Assembly: GCA_902489855.1 (NCBI GenBank)
Contig: CABUBS010000103.1
Location: 1-7,646, forward strand
DNA: 7,646 nucleotides
Direction: 5' to 3'
Origin: an uncultured Collinsella sp.
Lineage (GTDB): Bacteria > Actinomycetota > Coriobacteriia > Coriobacteriales > Coriobacteriaceae
Part shown: piece after piece, positions 1 through 5,287 of the stretch
Layout of the letters: each line of letters begins with the position of its first letter
How positions within the stretch are numbered: position 1 is the stretch's first letter
Translations under genes and position numbers: made by a program
The notes under the pieces: model-generated
The model's input: only the letters and a program-made list of their open reading frames with translations
The model's database searches: none
What the model was told of the DNA's origin: nothing

Positions 1-153
1 CCGGTGCGGGAACTTGGTCGCAAGTAGAGGTGCCCCCTGTGCTACACGCAGGCCGGCGAGCGCCGCGAGGTTACCGTGCGCATCCGCCGCAACACCACCG
101 GCGGTCTCGGAGCCGCCTGGGCCATCGACAAGGTCGAAGCCCCGGTCGAGTAA
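1..153 (+). CDS. 3' end of an unidentified gene, apparently frameshifted
   Basis: The segment from about base 38 to the TAA at 151-153 reads as coding in the frame starting at base 1: nearly every codon ends in G or C, and the product ends ...GGLGAAWAIDKVEAPVE. In that same frame a TAG lies at 25-27, so the gene cannot be open across the whole edge. Upstream, the frame starting at base 3 is open and gives a plausible stretch, GAGTWSQVEVP. The two frames join smoothly if the C5 run at 33-37 is read as C4. The W-x-I-D-x-V ending is reminiscent of the last strand of jelly-roll, carbohydrate-binding-like domains of surface proteins; that is only a loose resemblance. The 5' part is outside the window, so no function is assigned. 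The frame break could be a sequencing error, a decayed gene or a variable tract. Confidence 0.5.
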
Positions 154-154
154 A

Positions 155-194
155 AAACGGCCTCGGATAGCCAATTGACCATCCGAGGCCGTTT
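155..194. terminator. Bidirectional intrinsic terminator between convergent genes
   Basis: A perfect 14-bp inverted repeat, AAACGGCCTCGGAT at 155-168 and ATCCGAGGCCGTTT at 181-194, has a 12-nt loop. Read on the minus strand, the hairpin is followed by a run of six U (A152-A157 on the plus strand), so it is a strong terminator for the lipoprotein/peptidase unit. On the plus strand the tail has only a short U run, but it lies directly after the stop codon of the leftmost gene and probably serves that gene too. Confidence 0.9.
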
Positions 195-207
195 GAATTC
201 AGGCCTT

Positions 208-627
208 TTAGTTGTCATCGGTGCATATAGACACCAGAGAAGCAAGCTCATCCTCAAGTTGCGGAGCAAAGTATCTAAAAGAAACCTGCGCTCCAGTCGG
301 TATCGACTCAATCATATTCGCAGCATTATCTGAAACTCGGTACGATGCAGTTTCACCTGTCTTCAAATCCTCTATTGAGCAGACAGCGTCTTCAGCATCA
401 ATCGACCTAAGCACGCCTTTTCCTTGTAACATCACATCGGCATGCCCGCCAGCTATTTCTAATGAACCTGAGTCTGTCGCAGTCACTTCTCCGGAACCTC
501 CGCGCGATATCTCTTCCTTTGTTGAACAGCCCACCAATGAAGCCATCAGCACCAAAGACAGAGCTAGACGAATCGCCCTACTTCGAAAAAGTCGTTCCAT
601 AAGTCCACGCATAATAGCTCTGATCAT
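208..627 (-). CDS. Small lipoprotein with possible OB-like domain, coupled to peptidase
   Basis: Predicted 139-residue membrane-anchored lipoprotein of unknown function. The N-terminus is basic (RLFRSRAIR), followed by a hydrophobic stretch and the lipobox LVGC with Cys34 as the lipidated residue. The mature part starts with a Ser/Gly-rich linker (35-60). A compact beta-rich domain then runs from about 68 to 125, with the pattern GKGVLRSID...TGETASYRV...PTGAQVSFRYF; this pattern recalls small OB-like domains, but I do not recognise a named family. Mature Cys83 and Cys135 could form a disulphide. The start is uncertain: Met at 627, 612 or 600 all overlap the 3' end of the upstream peptidase gene. 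The 600 start gives the most typical signal length (24 residues); the 612 start has a weak AGAG five bases upstream. The overlap implies translational coupling. It may be an inhibitor, chaperone or anchor for the peptidase; none of these is shown by sequence. Confidence 0.8.
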   Translation of the reverse strand: MIRAIMRGLMERLFRSRAIRLALSLVLMASLVGCSTKEEISRGGSGEVTATDSGSLEIAGGHADVMLQGKGVLRSIDAEDAVCSIEDLKTGETASYRVSDNAANMIESIPTGAQVSFRYFAPQLEDELASLVSICTDDN

Positions 628-1705
628 ACTTCAGGAAGGATAAAGATGAATTCCAGCCGTCCGCTATGCCAATCATCTGCCTTGTCTCTCCAGTTTTCTT
701 ACCAGTAAGTGTGGCGTAAGCCTCCGCTGTTACAGAATGGGCTGATCCGTTGTACAAACTCGCATGTAAAACATTCGGTCTATTAGAGTTAATCTCATTT
801 TGAATGCTCGCGATAGCCGGAGAGGAGACAGTGCGGGCGATAAGAGTACTTCCTCTGCTTGCGCAGTAATTTGTAAACCCCGTTGCACAGGTTGATATCG
901 GCGTTCCACCCAAAACAACGCCGGGAACAGTCTGTTCTTCATCGGAAAGAGCATGGGTATTGGTGTAATTCCATATCTGCATATATTGCGAAGGGTCGCT
1001 ATATAAATTGGCAATGCCATACAGTTCCGCAACGTTCGAAAAAGCTGTCACCATACAAGCATAGTGGGCGGTAAGCCTCTTAATCTCGCTTTCATCATAT
1101 GACATAAACTGAGAAATGGAACGAAATCCAGATACTGTGTAATCCTGCATTTGAGTCGCGTAAATTACAACATCGTTCCAGCTTGAAGGTTTATTCGATA
1201 AAACGACAGGCCGTCCTTCTATGGAAACAGCCGGGATTGTTCTTCCGCAATTTGTTGTTATTGAACCGTCCAAAGATTGCACGCCGAATTCGAATGGATT
1301 GATCATTACGACTGGGTTATTGAACGAATAAGACTCGACACCAAGATCTCCTCCCCGATCCATAGGGCTGACTAAGCCGTCTCCAAAACGATATCCCGTA
1401 AGTATTTCATCATCTGAAGCATCTAAAACCAAATAGCCCGCGGCTCTATTGGATGTCACAACCGGAACAATGTAACCAAGCGGGGACCCATCAACATCTA
1501 CAAAAGGAATAGGGTCAGAAGGCGTATACGAATAGCCGAGGAGTCCCTTTATATATTTATCGGCAAGCTCTTGCGCAATTTCAGAAGTAAATTGTATCTG
1601 CTCACCATCAATATTGCCCGTCGAAGCAAAAACCTCTTTCGGACGTGCGGCTAAGGCGACAATTGAAGACGCGACAAGTTGCAGAAAACGACGACGCGAA
1701 AGCAT
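578..1705 (-). CDS. Tat-exported papain-like (C39/C10-like) cysteine peptidase
   Basis: A 375-residue exported protein. The N-terminus carries a twin-arginine motif, SRRRFLQ (residues 3-9), then a hydrophobic stretch and a likely cleavage site after VFA (about residue 27), so a folded protein is probably exported by Tat. Residues 40-110 resemble the prodomain of streptopain-type enzymes (GYLVLDASDDEILTGYRFGDG). The C-terminal half has the papain-fold order of catalytic residues. Cys217 lies in HYACMVTAFSNVAELYG (compare C-x-x-T-A of C39-like peptidases), His323 in GSAHSVTAEAY, and Asp349/Asn352 in ADGWNSS. Family and mechanism are inferred from these motifs; the substrate is unknown. The ATG at 1703-1705 is preceded by a purine-rich AGAAAGAAG. 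The gene overlaps the downstream lipoprotein gene and is clearly more A+T-rich than ettA or tcdA, which suggests horizontal acquisition. An inactive, binding-only homologue remains possible because the segment after Cys217 deviates from the usual Gly-Pro. Confidence 0.75.
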   Translation of the reverse strand: MLSRRRFLQLVASSIVALAARPKEVFASTGNIDGEQIQFTSEIAQELADKYIKGLLGYSYTPSDPIPFVDVDGSPLGYIVPVVTSNRAAGYLVLDASDDEILTGYRFGDGLVSPMDRGGDLGVESYSFNNPVVMINPFEFGVQSLDGSITTNCGRTIPAVSIEGRPVVLSNKPSSWNDVVIYATQMQDYTVSGFRSISQFMSYDESEIKRLTAHYACMVTAFSNVAELYGIANLYSDPSQYMQIWNYTNTHALSDEEQTVPGVVLGGTPISTCATGFTNYCASRGSTLIARTVSSPAIASIQNEINSNRPNVLHASLYNGSAHSVTAEAYATLTGKKTGETRQMIGIADGWNSSLSFLKYDQSYYAWTYGTTFSK

Positions 1706-1946
1706 ATGTTCTTCTTTCTAGAGAAGCGACTTATAAGGTACTCCTATTCTATAATCTTTTTTTAACGTTACAGCACTGGTTATATTTCAATTCGATTTGC
1801 TTATGTCCTTGCAACCCAATGCGTCTTTATGTTTTAAACGGAATTAGAAAATCACTCATAGCAAAAACGGGCTTTAATCCCAAAGAGATGACTTTGATTA
1901 TGAATCAAACCAGCAGCCAGGGCATAGCTGCAGTGCAATCGCTACA
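1706..1946. other. A+T-rich intergenic region upstream of the peptidase gene
   Basis: No convincing gene on either strand. The stretch contains a T7 run at 1757-1763 and several TATA-like hexamers (for example TATAGA and TATAAG on the minus strand at 1748-1753 and 1730-1735), any of which could be the -10 of the peptidase gene. None has a good -35 at 17 bp. A TTGAAA occurs on the minus strand at 1785-1790 without a matching -10. A small hairpin, GCAGC/GCTGC, lies at 1913-1931. Base composition matches the peptidase/lipoprotein genes rather than ettA. Confidence 0.5.
1893..1909. promoter_or_regulatory. Dyad TTTGATT-ATG-AATCAAA, possible operator
   Basis: A perfect 7-bp inverted repeat with a 3-bp spacer (17 bp in all) stands in noncoding DNA between the peptidase leader and the ettA terminator. 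The size and symmetry suit a dimeric DNA-binding protein. It lies about 190 bp upstream of the peptidase start, which is far for a simple repressor site, and it has no partner copy in the window. Chance occurrence in A+T-rich DNA is a real alternative. Confidence 0.25.
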
Positions 1947-1976
1947 AGAAAGGCCGCCCTTGGTGGCGGCCTTTCT
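1947..1976 (-). terminator. Intrinsic terminator after ettA
   Basis: A perfect 12-bp stem, AGAAAGGCCGCC (1947-1958) and GGCGGCCTTTCT (1965-1976), has a 6-nt loop. On the minus strand it lies 8 bases after the ettA stop and ends in the U-rich CUUUCUUGU. The stem is symmetric, so it would also block plus-strand readthrough. Confidence 0.9.
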
Positions 1977-1984
1977 ACTTGCTA

Positions 1985-3664
1985 CTAGTCGCGCGTCAGC
2001 TTGCGGTGGATACGATGCGGCTGGGCTGCGTCCTCGCCCAGGCGCTCGATACGGTTGGCTTGATAGGCCTCAAAGTTGCCCTCGAACCAATACCAGTTGC
2101 CCGGATTCTCGTCGGTGCCCTCCCACGCCAGAATGTGCGTGGCGACGCGGTCCAGGAACATGCGGTCGTGGCTAATGACCACCGAGCAGCCCGGGAACTC
2201 GAGCAGCGCCGCTTCGAGCGAGGACAGCGTCTCGACGTCGAGGTCGTTCGTGGGCTCGTCGAGGAGCAGCAGGTTGCCGCCCTGCTTGAGCGTGAGCGCC
2301 AGGTTCAGACGATTGCGCTCACCACCGGAGAGTACGCCAGCACGCTTCTGCTGGTCCTGGCCCTTAAAGCCAAAGCTCGCCACGTACGCGCGGCTCGGAA
2401 CCTCGGTCTCGCCGACCATCATGTGGTCCAGGCCGTCCGAGACGACCTCCCACAGGTTCTTATCGGGGTCGATGCCAGAACGGTTCTGGTCGACGTAAGA
2501 GATCTTGACGGTCTCGCCCACCTCGAGCTCGCCCGAAGTCAGCGGCTCCAGACCCACAATCGTCTTGAACAGCGTGGTCTTACCGACACCGTTGGGGCCG
2601 ATGACGCCCACGATGCCGTTGCGCGGCAGGGTGAACGAAAGGTCATCGATGAGCACGCGGCCATCGAATTCCTTGTGCAGATGATGAGCCTCAAGCACCT
2701 TGTTGCCCAGACGCGGTCCAACGGGAATGCGGATGTCGGTCCAGTCGAGCTTCTGGCTTGCGCGGGCCTCGGCCTCCATCTCCTCGTAGCGAGCCAGACG
2801 GGCCTTGTTCTTGGCCTGACGGGCCTTGGGCGAGCTGCGCACCCACTCGAGCTCGGCCTCCATGCGCTTGGCGAGCTTGGCGTCGCGGTTGCCCTGTGCC
2901 TCGATACGCGCGGCCTTGGTCTCCAGATACGTGGAGTAGTTGCCCTTGTAGGGATAGAGGTGACCGCGGTCGACCTCGCAGATCCACTCGGCAACGTTAT
3001 CCAGGAAGTAGCGATCGTGCGTGACGGCCAGAACGGCGCCCTGGTAGTTGTGCAGGAAGTGCTCGAGCCACAGGATCGACTCGGCGTCCAGGTGGTTCGT
3101 GGGCTCGTCGAGCAGCAGCAGGTCGGGAGCCTCGAGCAGCAGCTTGCACAGGGCCACGCGACGACGCTCGCCGCCGGAAAGCACGTTGACCGGCATGTCG
3201 GAATCGGGCAGCTGCAGCGCGTCCATGGCCTGGCCGAGCTTGGAATCGATATCCCAGCCGTCGGCGGCGTCGATCTCGTCCTGGAGCTTGCCCATCTCGG
3301 CCATGAGTGCGTCCATGTCGCAATCCGGGTCGCACATCTCCTCGCCGATCTTGTTGAAGCGATCGACCTTGGCGATCATGTCGCCAAACGCCATGCGCAC
3401 GTTCTCGATGACGGTCTTGTCGTCGTCGAGCGGCGGCTCCTGCTGCAGGATGCCCACGGTGTAGCCGGGGGTGAGCCTGGCATCGCCGTTGGAGACCTCC
3501 TCGATGCCGGCCATGATCTTGAGCAGGGTCGACTTGCCCATACCGTTGGGGCCCACGACGCCGATCTTGGCACCGGGGTAGAAGCTCAGGGTCACGTCGT
3601 CAAGGATCACCTTGTCGCCATGGGCCTTACGAGCCTGATACATCTGGTAGATAAACTCCGCCAT
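1985..3664 (-). CDS. ettA: EttA, energy-dependent translational throttle (ABC-F ATPase)
   Basis: A cytoplasmic ribosome-associated ATPase that binds the E site and gates the first elongation steps according to ATP/ADP ratio (role known from E. coli EttA). At 559 residues it matches the family length of about 555. There are two ABC domains. The first has Walker A GPNGMGKST at 38-46, signature LSGGE at 162-166, Walker B LLLLDEP ending at 188 and His216. The second has GPNGVGKTT at 356-364, LSGGE at 445-449, LLLLDEP at 465-471 and His499. The EttA-type arm insertion is at about 95-140. The tRNA-interacting linker with ELEWVRSSPKARQAKNKARL (271-290) is close to my memory of the E. coli sequence, which separates it from resistance ABC-Fs. 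Both catalytic Glu (187, 470) are present. AAAGGAT lies upstream of the ATG. The gene is monocistronic, with terminators on both sides. Confidence 0.97.
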   Translation of the reverse strand: MAEFIYQMYQARKAHGDKVILDDVTLSFYPGAKIGVVGPNGMGKSTLLKIMAGIEEVSNGDARLTPGYTVGILQQEPPLDDDKTVIENVRMAFGDMIAKVDRFNKIGEEMCDPDCDMDALMAEMGKLQDEIDAADGWDIDSKLGQAMDALQLPDSDMPVNVLSGGERRRVALCKLLLEAPDLLLLDEPTNHLDAESILWLEHFLHNYQGAVLAVTHDRYFLDNVAEWICEVDRGHLYPYKGNYSTYLETKAARIEAQGNRDAKLAKRMEAELEWVRSSPKARQAKNKARLARYEEMEAEARASQKLDWTDIRIPVGPRLGNKVLEAHHLHKEFDGRVLIDDLSFTLPRNGIVGVIGPNGVGKTTLFKTIVGLEPLTSGELEVGETVKISYVDQNRSGIDPDKNLWEVVSDGLDHMMVGETEVPSRAYVASFGFKGQDQQKRAGVLSGGERNRLNLALTLKQGGNLLLLDEPTNDLDVETLSSLEAALLEFPGCSVVISHDRMFLDRVATHILAWEGTDENPGNWYWFEGNFEAYQANRIERLGEDAAQPHRIHRKLTRD

Positions 3665-3694
3665 TTGTCTGTTTTATCCTTTCTACCTGCCGTT

Positions 3695-3723
3695 TTCATA
3701 TTCTTGTTTCGCTTTAGTGGAAA
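3695..3723 (-). promoter_or_regulatory. Weak candidate promoter of ettA
   Basis: On the minus strand TTTCCA (3718-3723) and TATGAA (3695-3700) are separated by 17 bp; each matches four of six sigma-70 consensus positions. This lies between the sdpI terminator and the ettA start, where a promoter is needed. An imperfect inverted repeat, TTTCGCTTT/AAACGAAA (3707-3728), overlaps the -35. Confidence 0.35.
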
Positions 3724-3755
3724 CGAAATGAGGAAACCAGCTCTGAAACTTAACG

Positions 3756-3775
3756 AAAAAGGGGCATGGTTGCCC
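3756..3775 (-). terminator. Intrinsic terminator of the sdpRI-like operon
   Basis: On the minus strand a short hairpin, GGGCA-ACCA-TGCCC (3762-3775), is followed by C and five U (A3756-A3760 on plus). It lies 74 bases beyond the sdpI stop codon and before the candidate ettA promoter. The stem is only 5 bp but GC-rich with a direct U tract. Confidence 0.65.
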
Positions 3776-3848
3776 ACACCCCCTAATACTACCTGGGAAA
3801 AGTCCCCCGGAACATACTATGAACTGCGTACGCTAGTTTTCCGCAACC

Positions 3849-4553
3849 TTAACGAGCGGCTCGCTGCGATTTGCGCCACAGCAGATACGAGTAGACGTAG
3901 ACGGCTCCGACCGAACCAAACGCCAGAACCGCAATCACTGCGGCGACGACTTCACTCGAAAGCACGCTGCCCGCCACGCCCATCACAATCAGGCCAACAC
4001 CCAGCACCATAAAGCAGGCACCGCCAAAGCGCTGCGTACGGCGCCAGTTCTCGGGATCGGCAAGTGCCCAGGGCGTCTTGATACCGAGCGTATAGTTCTG
4101 CTTCACACGCGGCAAGTAGTTGCCTACGCCGATGAACAGCAAACCGACAGCACCGGAAATCAGCACGTTAACCGAACCGACCGCCGGCACCACGCCCCAG
4201 ACCGTAAGCTCTCCCAGCCAGCTTATGGCGCACATGAACAAGGTGAAGGCGATTACGAAGCCCTGATAGAACTTGCCCGAGGTTCGATATGCCTCACCTT
4301 TGGGGTCGATGCGCGGCACCACGCAGAACATTGCGAGAAGCGCCAGAGGCAGCACGCCGAGCGCGGAGGCCATCCAGCTAGGACCCCAACCGTCGACAGC
4401 GCCGTTCGCGCCCCAGTGCGTGGGAATCTGCGCAGGCAAGCTCGGCATCACCATGAGGTGCGCTACGACATTGGCGACGCACAGAGCGACCAGCGCAATC
4501 CACACGCGCGACGATACCCCCGTGGGGTGAATGCCCTTGTTTTCGTTATTCAT
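3849..4553 (-). CDS. sdpI: SdpI-family integral membrane protein (DUF1648 plus SdpI domain)
   Basis: A 234-residue membrane protein. In Bacillus subtilis, SdpI protects cells from the SDP toxin and passes the signal to the repressor SdpR; here the family is clear but the ligand is unknown. The DUF1648 motif LPAQIPTHWGANGAVDGWG is at 39-57. The SdpI motif at 144-178 includes GNYLPRVKQNYTLGIKTPW followed by a WRRTQRFGG end. About six membrane spans are visible near 18-36, 60-80, 97-115, 125-143, 178-197 and 201-223; the tail is basic. I chose the ATG at 4551-4553 because AAGGTG lies six bases upstream and the start overlaps the regulator stop by 8 nt (ATGAATAA), typical of coupling. The longer frame from 4595 would run inside the regulator gene. 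It is the second gene of a two-gene operon. It may instead be a general permease-like immunity protein with no toxin nearby. Confidence 0.88.
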   Translation of the reverse strand: MNNENKGIHPTGVSSRVWIALVALCVANVVAHLMVMPSLPAQIPTHWGANGAVDGWGPSWMASALGVLPLALLAMFCVVPRIDPKGEAYRTSGKFYQGFVIAFTLFMCAISWLGELTVWGVVPAVGSVNVLISGAVGLLFIGVGNYLPRVKQNYTLGIKTPWALADPENWRRTQRFGGACFMVLGVGLIVMGVAGSVLSSEVVAAVIAVLAFGSVGAVYVYSYLLWRKSQRAAR

Positions 4554-4824
4554 CCTTATCACCTTCCGTGTTTGTAAAGCCCATAAACCAGCCAATCAAA
4601 TCCTGCATGACGGTGGTGTTTAAGCTGTATACGATGTTTTGGCCATGGCGCTCGTCGGTCACCAACCCGGCGTTTTTGAGCGTCGCCAAGTGATGGCTCA
4701 ACGACGGCTTACTGATATCGAAATGCTCGGCAAGCTCCCCCGCCGTGCAATTGCCCTCGCGCAGCAACTCCAAAATGCGCCGTCGCGTTGGATCGGCAAG
4801 CGCCTTAAAACCCTCTCCCGGCAT
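4546..4824 (-). CDS. sdpR: ArsR-family winged-helix repressor, SdpR-like
   Basis: A 92-residue DNA-binding regulator, close in length to SdpR of B. subtilis (about 90). The fold is a single winged helix: FKALADPTRRRILELL near the N-terminus, the helix-turn-helix GELAEHFDISKPSLSHHL in the middle, and then a wing with GQNIVYSLNTTVMQDLIGW. From memory this last segment is characteristic of SdpR. There is one Cys and no CxC metal site, so metal sensing is unlikely; control by sequestration at the membrane through SdpI is the model known from B. subtilis. The start at 4822-4824 is chosen because AGGAGG stands four bases upstream; a start at 4842 would place that site inside the gene. It is the first gene of the operon and probably represses its own promoter through the dyad at 4868-4893. 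Confidence 0.9.
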   Translation of the reverse strand: MPGEGFKALADPTRRRILELLREGNCTAGELAEHFDISKPSLSHHLATLKNAGLVTDERHGQNIVYSLNTTVMQDLIGWFMGFTNTEGDKDE

Positions 4825-4858
4825 AAGACCTCCTCTCATCATCTCTCATGACGCGCAC

Positions 4859-4887
4859 ACTATACTCGATATTTAGATGTTTGTCTA
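4859..4887 (-). promoter_or_regulatory. Sigma-70 promoter of the sdpRI-like operon
   Basis: On the minus strand the -35 TAGACA (4882-4887) and the -10 TATAGT (4859-4864) are spaced exactly 17 bp. Transcription would start near 4852, giving a leader of about 28 bases that contains the AGGAGG of the regulator gene. Confidence 0.8.
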
Positions 4888-4893
4888 ATTATC
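4868..4893. promoter_or_regulatory. 26-bp dyad, probable SdpR-like operator
   Basis: Arms GATATTTAGA (4868-4877) and TCTAATTATC (4884-4893) match at 9 of 10 positions around a 6-bp centre. The site covers the -35 and most of the spacer of the sdpRI-like promoter, where a bound ArsR-family dimer would block RNA polymerase. Size and layout fit ArsR-family operators. Assignment to this regulator is inference from position. Confidence 0.7.
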
Positions 4894-4933
4894 TAATTCA
4901 GCAATAGCCATAGAACACTCGTTCGCTTTTAGT

Positions 4934-4939
4934 TACAAT
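4934..4939 (+). promoter_or_regulatory. Candidate -10 for the small membrane peptide gene
   Basis: TACAAT matches five of six -10 positions and would start transcription near 4946, about 46 bases before the ATG of the small gene. The hexamer 17 bp upstream (TAGAAC) is a poor -35, so activity may be weak or regulated. Confidence 0.4.
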
Positions 4940-4958
4940 ACCGTTAGAAGCAGATGGG

Positions 4959-4988
4959 CCAGCTCCCCTCTACCAGAGAAGGAGATGG
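4959..4988 (+). promoter_or_regulatory. mRNA hairpin sequestering the Shine-Dalgarno of the small gene
   Basis: The leader can fold as CCA-g-CTCC-c-CTCT, loop ACC, AGAG-aa-GGAG-a-TGG: 11 paired bases with small mismatches. The AAGGAG SD (4979-4984) lies in the 3' arm, so ribosome access would be blocked in the folded form. SD occlusion is a known control of type I toxin mRNAs; the fold here is by eye only. Confidence 0.5.
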
Positions 4989-4991
4989 ACT

Positions 4992-5078
4992 ATGAGTATT
5001 GACGATGTCCTGACGTTGTTATTGCTTGTAATCGCGGCTGTGGAGCTCGGCATCCACATTGGAGGTCGAATGAAATAG
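4992..5078 (+). CDS. 28-residue hydrophobic single-span peptide, holin-like toxin candidate
   Basis: A short gene with an excellent ribosome site (AAGGAG, seven bases before ATG) and a TAG stop at 5076-5078. The product has an acidic start (MSIDD), a hydrophobic core VLTLLLLVIAAVELGIHIG and a basic end (GGRMK), so it should insert as one membrane helix with few residues outside. Length and layout recall the holin-like type I toxins (Hol-Tox/TxpA group) of Gram-positive bacteria, but I cannot show homology. The SD hairpin upstream, structured RNA downstream and a minus-strand promoter aimed at its 3' end support regulation by RNA. It is divergent from the sdpRI-like operon, so a role as an SdpI-related effector or sensed peptide is an alternative. 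It could also be a harmless small membrane protein. Confidence 0.6.
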   Translation: MSIDDVLTLLLLVIAAVELGIHIGGRMK

Positions 5079-5157
5079 CCGCCCCCGCGTAATGCGAAGA
5101 CGGCCACTTCTCACGCCATAAACGTGTTTCGGAGTTGGCCAACCCGCGGCCACGGGT
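5078..5157. ncRNA. Structured RNA region downstream of the small peptide gene
   Basis: Three hairpins follow each other. The first is GCCG/CGGC (5078-5081, 5101-5104) with inner CGC/GCG. The second (5102-5140) pairs GGCCACTTCT with GGAGTTGGCC, counting two G-U pairs and one mismatch, and is capped by CACG/CGTG with a 7-nt loop. The third is ACCCG/CGGGT (5142-5157). Hairpins one and two share bases 5102-5104, so they compete. There is no long U tract, so this is not an ordinary terminator. It could be the stable 3' part of the mRNA and, in complement, the body of an antisense RNA starting near 5164. Confidence 0.4.
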
Positions 5158-5170
5158 GCCATCTGCTTCA

Positions 5171-5199
5171 ATCTTATGCGAATCCCCGCTTCATTTCAA
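5171..5199 (-). promoter_or_regulatory. Candidate antisense RNA promoter
   Basis: On the minus strand TTGAAA (5194-5199, five of six) and TAAGAT (5171-5176, four of six) are exactly 17 bp apart. The predicted start is near 5164, reading back across the hairpins toward the 3' end of the small peptide gene. No protein-coding gene lies immediately downstream on that strand, so an RNA antitoxin is the natural product. Confidence 0.45.
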
Positions 5200-5236
5200 C
5201 ATGCCCCAAGGCCTCAAATGGAGGCAGAATAATACC

Positions 5237-5242
5237 TATAAT
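5237..5242 (+). promoter_or_regulatory. -10 element of the tcdA-tatD promoter
   Basis: A consensus TATAAT sits 45 bases before the tcdA ATG. The -35 at 17 bp (TCAAAT) is poor. The resulting leader contains a small dyad, AATTA-CGT-TAATT, at 5253-5265. Confidence 0.6.
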
Positions 5243-5276
5243 GGCGATAGCCAATTACGTTAATTACTTCCCCATC

Positions 5277-5281
5277 GGAGG
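5277..5281 (+). promoter_or_regulatory. Ribosome binding site of tcdA
   Basis: GGAGG, six bases before the ATG at 5288, fixes this start for the dehydratase gene. Confidence 0.9.
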
Positions 5282-5287
5282 ATATCT

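Noticed and set aside
42..311. 89-codon minus-strand frame at the left edge
   Set aside because: It crosses the terminator and is antisense to a segment whose codons clearly fit the plus strand; the product is an Arg-rich shadow.
1985..3664. Antibiotic-resistance ABC-F protein
   Set aside because: The arm insertion and the tRNA-interacting linker match EttA, not the extended linker of resistance factors.
1979..4012. 677-codon open frame on the plus strand, antisense to ettA
   Set aside because: It is the opposite-strand shadow of a high-G+C gene: the product is a low-complexity run of Leu, Val, Gly and His without domains, it has no ribosome site, and it crosses the ettA and sdpI genes.
4554..4595. 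Longer N-terminus for the SdpI protein
   Set aside because: It would add 14 residues coded inside the regulator gene; the ATG at 4553 has the better ribosome site and the usual short overlap.
4825..4842. Longer N-terminus for the SdpR-like regulator
   Set aside because: It places AGGAGG inside the coding region; the start at 4824 uses that site and gives the family length.
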